Shown: positions 22,507 through 32,893 of the stretch, piece by piece
Layout: every line of letters starts with the position of its first letter
Position numbering within the stretch: position 1 is the first letter of the stretch
NCBI GenBank assembly: GCA_958510825.1
Contig: OY294048.1
Span: 20,849,589-20,913,588 of the forward strand
Source of the DNA: Brachypterus glaber
Taxonomy: Eukaryota > Arthropoda > Insecta > Coleoptera > Kateretidae
Length of the DNA: 64,000 bases
Direction: 5' to 3'
Made by a program: the position numbers and the translations under genes
Notes under the pieces: model-generated
Seen by the model: only the letters and a program-made list of their open reading frames with translations
Database searches by the model: none
What the model was told of the DNA's origin: nothing

Positions 22507-23259
22507 CACGGTGTCCCACGGTAGACAAATCAGTCAAATTGTGGCGTTATTATCAAAGCTATTAAAATATATTTTTTACCAGTCAATATAGACCTAGTTA
22601 CCTTCAATTTACGCCAGAAAAAAGTGTTGTACTTTTTTCTGTTTTTAGGCTAGAGCAACAAACAGAATTTTTTTTTAGCATAATAACATTTTTTAACGCC
22701 AAAATTTAAAAAAATAATATCATTTCTTTATCATATGATAGTTTTTTTTACTAAAAACAATAGTTTTCTATTTAAATTTTTAATTTTAGAAAACGGTAAA
22801 AAATGGTAAGTGCATTATGGAATGACCCCGCTAATGTAAAAGAGAGCATGCTATGAAAATAAATGTTTGCAAATATGACGTTCACGATAAAAATAAATGT
22901 CAAATCTAATGTTATAAATTAGATTTTTACTTAGACTTAGTAAGGACCTTGTGGACTAGGGTATTTTATACTACAGAGTGTATTACTTAATTACTAATAA
23001 ATTTTGATTTTTTGCGCTCAATCAAATTTTTTAATTGGTATGATTGGATTAATCTTAGATTAATCTTAGTAGTTTTTTTTACAAAGTCAAGTCTATATCA
23101 TAATGAAAGCATTGGTAAAGCAAGTTATTATAAAACCTATTGGACAACTTATAATAAAACATGTTTTATAATTATGAGATTTTAAAAAACATAATTAATT
23201 AGCTTGTTAAGAACCCCCTTCCCTCGCAGTTGCATGAAGTTGCAGCTGGTTCATATTAG

Positions 23260-23887
23260 CAGGGCCGGATTCAGGGGGATGCAGGGGGTACAGATTACCC
23301 GGGGCCCGGGCTCGAAGGGGGCCCGGCGACAGAAGTTTTTAATAAACAGTTTATTTATTTATACTTCCCCAGATCGATAAGGCGTCAAAATGAGCAAATA
23401 AGTAGATCTCGTTCCAAATGGGCAATAGAAAAAATTTCGCCACGGCAGCGCTTAAGCCTTTTTGGATTTTTGTAAAAAATAATAGTGCACTGTTACTAGT
23501 GTTTTAAAATTTGTAAAAAAATTCGCCCGCAGCGCTAGGGCTAATTTACCTACGTATTTTTTTTAGTTCAAGCTTGCAAAAGCTTAAACATTGTAAAAAA
23601 ATTGCCTGCGGCGCCAGAGCTATCAAAATTGAAAAAAAATTCGCCTGCGGCGCTAAGACTTTATTATTTTTTACATACTTAAGCTTGCTGAACTATAAAA
23701 ATAAAACAGTCAGAAATTAACATAATTTGGAAAAATTTTCGACTGCGGCGCTTAGTTAATGAATGGGGGCGCCGCTTCGGCCCTCAGTGCCTTAGCTGCA
23801 GGCCTACATGGGACAATTATGTTTTGAAAAAATGGGGGCCCGAGTAAAAAGTTGCACCGGGGCCCGGGCTGGCTCTGTCCGGCCCTG
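23260..23887. mobile_element. Nested non-autonomous hAT element, 628 bp, 8 bp target duplication
   Basis: It starts CAGGGCCGGATTCAGG and ends GGCTCTGTCCGGCCCTG, giving TIRs of CAGGGCCGGA. Both sides carry the same octamer CATATTAG (23252-23259 and 23888-23895). A CAGGG start and 8 bp duplications define the hAT superfamily. The interior has no open frame. It carries repeated subterminal motifs of the type CGCCTGCGGCGCT at about 23445, 23523, 23605, 23640 and 23740, which may be transposase binding sites. It is much richer in GC than its surroundings. Confidence 0.93.
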
Positions 23888-24619
23888 CATATTAGGGTCA
23901 CTTCATCTAGTCCTACTTCGTGCTTTTGTTCTTAGTCGTTTGTTTTGTTTTTTTGAACCAAACCAGACCAAAATTAGACCAAATACAGAAGAACAAAGGG
24001 AAAAAACTGTCATATTATGGGCAATTTAGTCAATTAATTTATTGTTATGTAATTAATTACGTACATTTTGGTTGGAATTAAAAGTTAAATGATACTAAGA
24101 ATAATTCTCATAAGTTAAAATATCAAATTGATTGTTATTATTAATATTATTTATTAATATGCGAAACGCAAGACGTATTTATGATATTTGAATTAATTAA
24201 CTCATCATTGTGTCAAATTCCATACATCTACAAAATATTACGCCTTTCTAAAATATTTTCAGTGTTATTAGAATTGTTTTGTACAATGTTTCAAATAAAT
24301 CCATGTTAGTCCTTAGGTTTTCCCAAATCACTCCAGTTCTGATGAAAAAAGGTCAAAATTACGCATCTAACTTCAGAGAATCATGGGAATATAAATGCCA
24401 TTTCACAAAATCTATTATTAGCAAATAATTCTAATTCTTTGCGAGTCTTCCACGATTCAAATGGATTCAAATCAGGCAGCAAGTTAATATGTATCTGCAT
24501 TGATCCTCTTCCCCACATCGTCTACATAAGAAGCCCCCATTTTTAACACGATAAAGCAATTTAAGTTTTTTTAAATGTCTGAGTCTGTCTGTGTATCTAT
24601 CTGTCTTTTTATAAAGTAG

Positions 24620-25276
24620 TTAGTCATAGTCGTTTCGTAAATGTTCAAAAGTTCTCCCATCCTCCTGAATACACATAAAAAGCCTACTTTCAAAATTATG
24701 TCTGACTCGTTGAAGCATTACCGGTGTTATTTCGTTAAATGCTTCAACGATTCTTTGACGCATATTTTCAGGAGTGGTGGGAGCTTGTCGGTAAACCCTG
24801 TCCTTTACAAATTCCCACAAAAAAAAATCACACGGGGTTAAATCGGGTGATCTTGCTGGCCAGGCAATTTGACCACCACGACCTATCCATGTATTATAAG
24901 TCTCATCCAAAAAAGTCCTCACCTCATGAAAAAAATGAGCAGGAGCCCCATCCTGCATAAAAATTATGTCATTTCGCAAATTTAGTGGTACGTCTTCTAA
25001 AAGTTCCGGTAATTCATCACGCAAAAAATTTAGGTACATATTCCCATTTAGATGCCCATTAAAAAAGTAAGGTCCAATAACCGAATCCCCCAGTACCCCT
25101 CCCCAAACATTTAAAGACAAAATCCGCTGGTTGTCAACATGCCTAACCCAATGCGGATTTTCAACAGACCAATAATGCATGTTATGCCTGTTGACAACTC
25201 CATTGCTTTTAAATGTAGATTCGTCACTAAACAAAATTTTGGTAGAAAAGTCCTCGTCATCCCCTGTTAATTCCAA
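24620..25276 (-). pseudogene. Mariner-family transposase, catalytic part (frame 2)
   Basis: This 218-codon frame holds the DDE/D catalytic core. LFSDESTF carries the first Asp, FMQDGAPAH the second, and WPARSPDLTPCDFFLW the third. Between the second and third Asp I count 40 residues, more than the 34 of classical mariners. It resembles the mariner-related group annotated in insects with QDGAPAH and PDLTPCDFFLW motifs. The protein would cut at the TIRs and insert at TA. It continues the frame of 25267-25680 after a one-base shift: upstream of residue LELT this frame reads DEL from the other phase. Apart from that shift the domain looks complete and uninterrupted. Confidence 0.9.
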
Positions 25277-25680
25277 AAGTTCATCACAAAATCCCTCCCA
25301 TGTAACTCTTGATTAAGACATAATTTATACGGATGTAATTTAGAATTTTTAATAACCCTACTAACTGATGTGCGTGATAAATGATGTTCCCTTGCGATTA
25401 TCCTTGTAGACGTGTGGGGATCATTGATAACTGCTTCTTGAATTATAGTTATAGTTTCAGGATCTTTGGTTACTGGACTTTCGCAAACTTTTTTTATGTC
25501 CCTCACTCTTCCAGTATCCAAAAATAAATTAACAATTCTTCGTACGCTAAAGTAACTAATACTATCATCGGGGAACTTTTCTACTATTCTTCTCGTTGTT
25601 TCTCTTAAATTTCGAGCACATTCTCCATAAGTTAAAATAATTTCTTTCTTTACTTCTAAAGTTATCATTTTGGCATTCAA
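25267..25680 (-). pseudogene. Mariner-family transposase, N-terminal DNA-binding part (frame 1)
   Basis: The 137-codon frame starts MNAKMITLEVKKEIILTYGE and includes ECARNLRETTRRIVEKFPDD, like the DUF4817-type helix-turn-helix at the start of many insect mariner-related transposases. A second HTH-like stretch, HHLSRTSVSRVIKNS, follows. It ends in HGRDFVMNFWN followed by TAA. The other frame supplies CDELLELTGDDED just there, so loss of one T in the GATTTTG run would explain the break. Start at the first ATG fits the family. Confidence 0.88.
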
Positions 25681-26138
25681 AACTTGGTTTTATAAAAATC
25701 TTTCTTTGTTAATTTTTTGATTATAATGTAAAATCAAATTTGACATTTATTGTCATCATATACGACTTATTTAAAAAATTTAATTTTAAGGCATCCTACT
25801 CTTTTGCCATAGTGGGGTCATTCCATTATGCAATTGCCCTTTTTTAAGGTTTTATAAAATTAAGAATTTAAATCGAAAATTATTGTTTTTAGTGAAAAAA
25901 ACTATCATATGATGAAGAAAAATTGTTACTTTTTTTAATTTTGGCATTTGAAAGTATTGTTATGCTTTTAAAAGTGCATGTGTGGAGCTCTAGCTCAAAA
26001 CCAAAAAAGAGTAGAAAACTTTTGTTTTGGGTCAATTGAAGATAATTAGGTCCATATTGACTGGTAAAAGTTTCATGTTGATATCTTTGTTAATAACGCC
26101 ACAGTTTGACTGATTTGTCTACCGTGGGACACCGTGTA

Positions 26139-26510
26139 TACCAATATTGACGAAAATATTAAAAATATTTACCCCCTCACCCCCGTGGGATTAAATTTTT
26201 TTGTTATCATATTCAATTTCAGAAACCTCAAAACCAATCCCGAGCGAGAACTTTTGGTAACATACCCGTATACCTAATTTCAAGTATTCAGCTTAAAGCA
26301 TTCTTAAGTTATCGTGGATACAAGATTTCTCGGACAGAACGAGCAATCGACCGAGCGCCATTTTTTTTTTTTTGCTTGAAATCGATTTATATCGACATAA
26401 ACGTCATAATTCACAAAAATACGCAAAAAAAAAAATTGAAAATTTTTGCACGAATACAAGGCTTTCCCGAAATTTTTAAAATTTTCAAAATGGAAAAGTA
26501 ATAAATAATT
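26139..26510 (+). repeat. Right continuation of the CCCC-rich array and repeat R copy 2
   Basis: After the mariner insertion the array unit continues (CACCCCCGTGGGATTAAAT, then a TTTCAGAAACCTCAAAACC block). Repeat R copy 2 follows at 26233-26505, with AATCCCGAGCGAGAACTTTT, TTAAGTTATCGTGGATACAA and TTTTTGCACGAATACAAGGC. Copy 3 of R is at 37690-37856. The minus-strand frame at 26304-26546 and the one at 21719-22048 are both made by this repeat and are not genes. Confidence 0.7.
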
Positions 26511-26623
26511 TTTGTTTTTTTTATGAGAAAAGTAACTTAAATCCAATGAGAATATATAAATCTTGTTATCGTAAACTTAGAGACTAAATTAGACCACACA
26601 GAAAAAAATGCTAAAGACTTATT

Positions 26624-26720
26624 ATACCGGGTGTCCCAGCTAAGACAGATAAATCGTTTTTTGACGTTATAATTAAAGCTATTAAAATAAAATTAATGTC
26701 AGTCAGTATACATCCAAAAA
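26624..26720 (+). mobile_element. Solo terminal repeat of a relative of the mariner at 22507
   Basis: ATACCGGGTGTCCCAGCTAA is followed by GACAGATAAATCG, GACGTTATAATTAAAGCTAT and TAAAATAAAATTAATGTCAG. This parallels the left TIR of the 22507-26136 element base by base with substitutions. No partner end was found nearby. Confidence 0.55.
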
Positions 26721-26835
26721 ACGTCATGTATGCCTAAACAAAAATATATATCACAGCTTGCTTCTTTTAGATTAGTTTAAGTAGGCCATTGTAAACTTTA
26801 TGACTTACCAAAATGTACATCGATATCCCAATTGG

Positions 26836-26898
26836 TGAATAAATTATTATTATTATTATTATTATTGTTATTGTTATTATTATTATCATACTATTATT
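26836..26898 (+). repeat. (ATT)n microsatellite
   Basis: An ATT trinucleotide run with a few G and C interruptions lies about 150 bp upstream of the first recognised exon of the Ser/Pro-rich gene, inside its presumed intron. Confidence 0.85.
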
Positions 26899-27049
26899 AT
26901 CTTCCAAATGAACCTAAACGGAATTTTTATTTATAATAAAATTGCTTTTTTTATTTTGTTTTACTTTATTACCGTTATTTTTTATATATATTTTAATGTA
27001 TTCTTTTATAACTAAGGAACTACGAATCTATATTTTTAATTATTTTCAG

Positions 27050-28439
27050 ATCGCCTTCGGGAGCATCACCAATTATGGCTTCGCCCCGCCCCGAAATGTC
27101 ACCAAAATCCGCCGCTTACCCACCGTTCAATGGGCAAATGCGCGTCGGATTCTACCAGGACACCGTCTCGAACAAAAGTAGCCCGGACAAGTCGTGCAGC
27201 CCAAGGGACATCCCCGCCAGTCCGTACCCCCAATATTCGGAGCATCTGTACACCCCCAACACCACGCAGAGCAGCACATTTCCATACGCAAACGCCCCGT
27301 ATTATACACATACGCCAAACTATTCTAGTACGAACCCCACGCCTCCGTATAACACCGAAGGTAGCGGTTCTTATTACGATACCACGAAAAGTATAGGGGA
27401 ACAGTATCAGGTCAAGCCTACACATAACTATTCAGCCAATTCTCCTGCAAGTAACATGTCGTCACCCGTTTCTCATTCGCAGCATTCGCCCAACATTAAT
27501 TCTCCACAAGTTCACTCTCCCCAGGTTCTTTCGCCCCAGATGCATTCACCTCAAGTACATTCTCCGCAGGTGCACTCTCCCCAGGTTCTTTCGCCCCAGA
27601 TGCATTCCCCTCAAGTACATTCTCCACAAATACACTCTCCACAAGTGCACTCGCCCCAAGTACATTCGCCCCAAATGCATTCGCCCCAAGTACACTCGCC
27701 CCAAGTTCATTCTCCGATGTCATATGTAAATTCTCCTATGTCTAATGCAAATTCTCCCATGTCGAACGTGAATTCTCCCATGTCTAATGTAAATTCTCCC
27801 CTTCCAAACGTTCAATCGCCCAACGTCCAACAACAAAATGTTGACAACTATCCACAGGAGGAACAAACCAAAATTCTGGAAAAAAATCTACAAACCACCA
27901 TGTTTCCAGTTAAAAAGCGGGCGTACCAGGATACAGAACGTTATCCCGACGTATCCAGATCTGGCCAGGAAGATATGATCGCTAAAAACTTACAGTTGGG
28001 AGAACAGTTAAATCTGGGGACTAACAGAGTAGACCAACAGGCCACAGAACAAAAAGAATTGCCTAAATATATACACCAAAATATACCAGAACCTAAGCAG
28101 CAATCTAGGAATAACACTCCAACTCAACAACAACCGACCAGCAACACGCCTGTTGCATCACAGCAATCGCAAAAGTCAGAAAGCGTTATGAACATGCGCA
28201 ATATAGCATTTGCCAATCACGGGGTCAGCAATCCATACGCGTCTACGTTCAATAATGAATCCGGCTATCCTTTGAACATACCGACCGCTAGAGGGAGCTC
28301 TACTGCTCAGCAGGAACTGGAAAGAAAGATTGATATGTCAAAGTATACGAATATGGGCTATACAGGACCTGAGGTGAACTTTTCAAGGCAACTTCCACAG
28401 TATAGCAGACAGAATATGCCGGCCACCACACAGTCACAG
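27050..28439 (+). CDS. Ser/Pro/Gln-rich protein of unknown function, first recognised exon
   Basis: The exon opens after TTTTTAATTATTTTCAG at 27049 and closes before GTTAGT at 28440. The frame is open from the acceptor: before the ATG at 27075 it already reads SPSGASPI, in the same Ser/Pro-rich style. I therefore take the exon as internal (one base completing a split codon, then 463 codons) and the ATG as possibly internal. A start at 27075 cannot be excluded. The sequence is dominated by Ser, Pro, Gln, Asn and Tyr, with TP/SP sites, 14 SPQ pentads (27501-27710) and five SPMSNVN-like heptads (27711-27815). No folded domain, signal peptide or membrane segment is visible. A nuclear or chromatin-associated scaffold would fit such composition but is a guess. 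Codon use is clearly more GC-rich than the flanking introns. The exon ends in phase 0. Confidence 0.88.
27501..27815 (+). repeat. Coding minisatellite: 14 SPQ(V/M/I)(H/L) pentads, then five SPMSNVN-type heptads
   Basis: From 27501 to 27710 a 15 bp unit is repeated exactly 14 times with no frame change. Units 1-4 and 5-8 have the same order of variants (VH, VL, MH, VH), so a 60 bp block (27501-27560) was copied as a whole into 27561-27620. From 27711 a 21 bp unit encodes SPMSYVN, SPMSNAN, SPMSNVN, SPMSNVN and SPLPNVQ. Every unit supplies a Ser-Pro site, a possible target of proline-directed kinases. The likely source of variation is unequal exchange or slippage. Confidence 0.97.
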
Positions 28440-28902
28440 GTTAGTAGATTTTTTATACTTTTTATTTACATTATTATTATTATTATTAACGCTTTCATTA
28501 ACCAACAGTATTTGACCACGTGTTTCTTCTTGTTCAATCATATTGTTTTTTAAGTAAAAATATAGTATGTAAGTAGATCTACTTACATTAACCTGAGAAT
28601 ATATTGTTTTGACGGCTGCGGCCTCTGGAGGGTGTTTTCCCTAACTTAGTATAGCTTAATTTTATTATTTTACGCTTTTATTTGGTTGTATCTTGAACAT
28701 CAAGAATAATTCAACTGTTTTCATTCAAGTTTATTCAAGGTAATAATAACTCCAGAGGCTTTTGTTCCTGTTGTAATTATTCCCAGACCAGAAACCTTAT
28801 GAAACCTTTTTTTAAGAAGTATAAATAACTAGTAGTATCATAGTATACCGTTGAATTCATATTATCAAGTTCTTAATTATTTATCAACCAATGTGTGGGT
28901 AC

Positions 28903-29115
28903 CAACGAACTAATAACTCTTCTCTCTAGAATAGGCATTTCATTTGTAAAAACTGAAAAAAACGTAGCCAACATATACATTTGTCTGTCTTACTCGCACA
29001 GCTTTGTTCTAACAGAGACAACAATAACAGTTACTGGTAATTGTTATTGTTCAGGCCTGAATATACCTACTATTTATTTACAAACAAACCGAGAGAAGAG
29101 TTGTTAGTTCGTTGC
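28903..29115 (+). mobile_element. Short MITE, family F9 copy 1
   Basis: Ends CAACGAACTAATAACTCTTC and GAAGAGTTGTTAGTTCGTTG are inverted repeats. TGGGTAC flanks both sides (28896-28902 and 29116-29122). The interior matches, in reverse, the copy at 30261-30513, including the self-complementary TTCAGGCCTGAA. It has no coding capacity; the 70-codon open frame across it is incidental. Confidence 0.8.
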
Positions 29116-29480
29116 TGGGTACTATAATAGCACTGGTATTTGAAAAATATGTTGTGTTTATAAAATCTTTTTGATCCCATTTAAGCTGATTTTTTATAAA
29201 CTTTTTGGCTTTTAGACTATCGGGGTTATTGCACGGGAAAATGTAGCCCCGCCCTTTTTTAAAGCTATTCCTCCTAAGAAAAGTAAAATTTATTTCGATT
29301 TATTTATTATGTGTAGTACACAATGTGTAATGTGTTATGTATAACATTAAATCGTTCTCACTTAATCACTAAAAAAATGGGAGTGATGAGTCATAGGTAA
29401 TAAACAAAATCAAATAAGAATATCGGGCACTAAATTCTGAATTCAAAGAAGACACTTTATACTTCTCACTAGAAAAAATT

Positions 29481-29965
29481 CCCTTAAAAAAGAAATAGCT
29501 TATGCACTTTTATTTAGAGTCACTCGATATATTGTTACTTTGTCTAGTGTTTTGGTGTTTAGCGATTTTGGTTTTTAAAAACGTCAAACCAACCAACCAC
29601 CAAAACCCACTAACACACAAACTAGACAACGCAGCAACCAATCAAGTCCCTTAAAAAAGAAATAGGTGATGCACTTTTATTTAGGGTCACTCAATATATT
29701 GTTACTTTGTCTAGTGTTTTGGTGTTTAGCGGTTTTGGTTTTTAAAAACCTCAAACCAATCAACCACCAAAACCCACTAACACACAAACCAGATAACGCA
29801 GCAACCAACCAAGCCCCTTAAAAAAGAAATAGGTGATGCACTTTTATTTAGGGTCACTCGATATGTTGTTACTTTGTCTAGTGTTTTGGTTTTTAAAAAC
29901 CTCAAACCAACTAACCATCAAAACCCACTAACACACAAACTAGACAACGCAGCAACCAATCAAGT
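29481..29965 (+). repeat. Tandem array, 167 bp period, three units each with an internal hairpin
   Basis: Units start at 29481, 29648 and 29815 with CCCTTAAAAAAGAAATAG. Inside each, TTGTCTAGTGTTTTGG and a later CCAAAACCCACTAACACAC plus AACTAGACAA stretch are inverted, so every unit can fold. The third unit lacks about 20 bp of the loop side. Confidence 0.88.
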
Positions 29966-30250
29966 GACCCTACTTTTATTAACATTATCAGAGAAGTACG
30001 ATAAAGGAAGTATTTCGGCAGTTTAAGGTCATATTTTGTTGCTTTTCTTCTATTTTTTTTATTATTCAGTTTTGTTTTCCTCTACACAGTGCAGGGAATA
30101 TATTTAAAAAATGGTTAGGGTGGCTCTGAGGGGAGGGTCAATTACAGGGGGTGGGTTTTGATGCACATGATTATTAAGTTTTTTTTATTATATTTTATTT
30201 AATTAATCTCGTCTTTTTTTTGCAAAAAAAAAACAGTAAAAAATAAATTG
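29966..30250. other. Intron DNA, nothing recognised
   Basis: Mostly T-rich sequence with GGGAGGGTCAATTACAGGGG near 30140. A similar phrase (GAGGGTGAGTTATAAGGGGG) occurs at 42682, so this may be part of the inverted pair that spans much of the intron. Confidence 0.35.
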
Positions 30251-30260
30251 TTTCCGTCCC

Positions 30261-30513
30261 AATGAACTAATAACTCTTCTTTCTAGAATACGCATACCGT
30301 TAAAATAAAGTATAGCCAACATCTCGGTTTGTTTGTAAACAAATAGTAGGTATATTCAGGCCTGAACAATAACAGTTACCAGTAACTGGTATTGTTGTCT
30401 CTGTTAGAACAAAGATGTGCGAGTAAGACAGACGAATGTTTATGTTGCCGACGTTTTTGTCAGTTTTAACGAATGAAATGCCTATTCTAGAGAGAAGAGT
30501 TATTAGTTCGTTG
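30261..30513 (-). mobile_element. Short MITE, family F9 copy 2, inverted, 9 bp target duplication
   Basis: It begins AATGAACTAATAACTCTTCT and ends AGAAGAGTTATTAGTTCGTT plus G. TTCCGTCCC stands on both sides (30252-30260 and 30514-30522). Its interior is the reverse complement of copy 1 with an extra left end segment. Nine-base duplications are typical of Mutator-like elements, but the superfamily of so short an element is uncertain. Confidence 0.85.
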
Positions 30514-30539
30514 TTCCGTCCCCCATTTGTTTTGTTTTA

Positions 30540-30790
30540 ACAGAATAACCCTCGAGGAAAGTACAAAGTATTATAAATCATTAAAGGACATGGCACACTT
30601 TTCCTATAATCCTAGGGCTCCATAAAATTTGATACAATATAATAGGGACTATTCTAAAAATAATGGTTCAGCCGCTAGGGGGCTCTATAGGTAGAACCTT
30701 TCTTATTATTCATTAACTAGGCCAACTATGTAAACCAAACCTTATCCAAAAGTTTAAAAATTATATAGCTGTACATGGTATTTCTTAAGA
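30540..30790 (+). repeat. Dispersed repeat, inverted partner of 41960-42610
   Basis: Shared in reverse complement: CACACTTTTCCTATAATCCT, TAGGGACTATTCTAAAAATA, GGGGGCTCTATAGGTAGAAC and GGCCAACTATGTAAACCAAA. The partner contains a 393 bp insertion. A third partial relative is at 33135-33165. Confidence 0.7.
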
Positions 30791-30809
30791 AAGTTTAAAT
30801 GAAAAATTA

Positions 30810-31400
30810 AGTCACTAAGGCCTTAGTAGAATTTATTCTTAATTACTGTATTTGTGTCTGGAGAGGCTGATATCAAAACCATTTGAGTTTAATACAAAAC
30901 TGCATATTAAAGATTATTTTGCATAAAAACAAACTATTTAGTAGTGATCAATGAGGCTCAAGTTTTTACCGTTAAAAACTTTTATGTCTATCGTTGTCTA
31001 TTATGGGCTTTTAAAAATAACAAAAAAAAAATGAAATCAGCTTTTCTTTTAAGATTCGCTTTATAAATGGTAATTTTATGCAAATACCCTTATTTAAAAA
31101 TAAATATGTAACAAAAATTTATTTTATATAATGCATCCACCCTATATAATCAGATTCAAACTTACGTTAAATTAATTAATAACCTTATTTTTTCAAAAGA
31201 GAAGTAAAGCAAATAATACTTTCAAATACAATAAATTTTAAAAATTAATTAATCCATCTTTCTATAACTATTTTATATTCCTAATTGTAATATCGAGACA
31301 CTTCCTTTCTTTTTTTATATAATTTTGTAAATTATTTGTTTGGACTTTTTGAACTTTGCAACTTTTTTACTATTGCTAAAACCTTAGGTTTTATAGTTTA
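30810..31400 (+). pseudogene. LINE fragment, C-terminal end of reverse transcriptase and 3' UTR
   Basis: One frame reads ALVEFILNYCICVWRG, a stop, then YQNHLSLIQNCILKIILHKN and KLFSSD. This is the typical C-terminal region of Jockey/CR1-like reverse transcriptases, where LQ...KIIL and KNKL motifs recur. Several stops follow. Only this end survives, as expected for a 5'-truncated insertion. Confidence 0.65.
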
Positions 31401-31776
31401 TTGCTAACTTTAAACATTGTAATACTTATATACATCGCGTTACCGGAATGACGACGAACGTACGCAGTATTTTTTCAATAAATATTTTTTTTTTCAAAAC
31501 ACCATGTTTCAAAAAATTACCTTTGCACTCATGCCTAACAAACACTACTAAATTAATGATGCGCAGAATTTGGTCTTTTTGAAGGCGTAGTTGCTGCTAG
31601 AACCATATATTGTCTGTGTTACCGGAATGACATTGAAGTCTAGGGACAAACTTTAAAATTCGATAACCAATTAATTATGTATAAAAATATACTTTTAATA
31701 TATGATTTTTATTTATTGATTAACTGTTATTAAAAATCTAAAACAGAGTAATACTGCAATTATTTTAACCAATCTA

Positions 31777-32893
31777 CAGGGTGTTCCGTGAGGAAAGGTA
31801 AATATTTAAAGGATATGTTCTAGAGGTCAAAATAGGAAAAAAAGTTCCCATAAATATATGTCCAAAAACGACTCGTAAGGGAGCTACCCACTTTCAAAGG
31901 CGTACCAAAATTTCGATTTTTTATTAATAACTAAGGAACCCTTTGTGTTATAGCATCTATGCTTTATAAGACCTATCAGCCCATGGTGTTTGCATGTAGT
32001 TAATTTAACCAGGGGCGTCCGTAACGGGGGGTCTTATCACTTTTTTGCCCCAAACTTTTTTCTGCTTAACTTTTTGGAGGGTTTATTTTTAGAATAGTAT
32101 TACTAAGGTAAAAACACATTAAAAAGATATTCTTGTTGCAATACCATAGGATTAACCGTGTTCGAGAAAAATACAATTAAAGGCAAAATTACACGTTTAT
32201 AGAACCATAAAATAAACACTAAAATGTTAAAAACCTAAATTTCAATTATGAAGGGTAGTTCTATATTGAAAGCTAAGAAAAAAAGTTTTATACGTGTATG
32301 TGCAAAAATTTTGGAAACCATAACTCCATTAGCATTGATTTTTGGAATTACGTTTATAAAAACTTTTTTCTTAGTTTTTGGTGTACAGTAACCCCACACC
32401 ATTGAAGTTTTGGTTTTTAACATTTTAGTGTTTATTTTTTGGTTTTCGAAAGGTGCAATTTTGCCTTTAATTGTATTTTTATCGAAAACGGTTAATCCTG
32501 TGGTATTACAACAAGAGTACCTTTTTTATGTGTTTTTATCTTAGTAATACTATTCTAAAAATAAACTCACATAAAAGTTAAGCAGAAAAAAGTTTGGGAA
32601 AAAAAGTGATAAGACCCCCATTACGGACGCCCCTGGTTAGATTAACTACATGCAAATGCCATTGGTTCATAGGCCTTATAAACCATAGATCATTTGCTAA
32701 AACTCGATACTATAATACAAAGGGTTCCTAAGTTATTAATAAAAAATAAAAAATCAAAATTTTGGTACCCCTTTGAAGGGGCGTCGCTCCCTTACGAGTC
32801 GTTTTTGGACATATGTTTATGGGAACTTTTTTTCTTACTTTGACCTCTAGAACACACCCTTAAAATATTTCCCTTTCCTCACGGAACACCTTG
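31777..32893. mobile_element. 1117 bp palindromic MITE, TA target
   Basis: Ends CAGGGTGTTCCGTGAGGAAA and TTTCCTCACGGAACACCTTG, both flanked by TA. The two halves pair along almost the whole length around 32330. Blocks such as the GGGGGTCTTATCACTTTTTT side find their complements at 32602-32625. Overall plan and several phrases (AGGATTAACCGT, AAGTTTGGG-AAAAAA) resemble the F2 family, so the two are distant relatives. No transposase. Confidence 0.85.

Larger units (their letters stand above)
22507..26136 (-). mobile_element. Mariner-like transposon with about 330 bp terminal inverted repeats, TA target
   Basis: The left end begins CACGGTGTCCCACGGTAGAC and the right end is its exact complement, ending GTCTACCGTGGGACACCGTG. 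Both are flanked by TA. The inverted similarity continues inward to about 22835 and 25810, for example TCATATGATAG against CTATCATATGATG, so the TIRs are about 330 bp. The transposase lies on the minus strand at 25680-24620. The element inserted into the CCCC-rich tandem array and was itself entered by a 628 bp hAT element. Without that insertion it is about 3.0 kb. Confidence 0.9.

Noticed and set aside
27099..27425. Long antisense and alternative frames over the first exon
   Set aside because: They are shadows of the biased codon composition of the Ser/Pro-rich exon.
29481..29965. CRISPR-like array
   Set aside because: The repeats are 167 bp with no short repeat/unique spacer pattern, and the DNA is eukaryotic; it is a plain tandem array.
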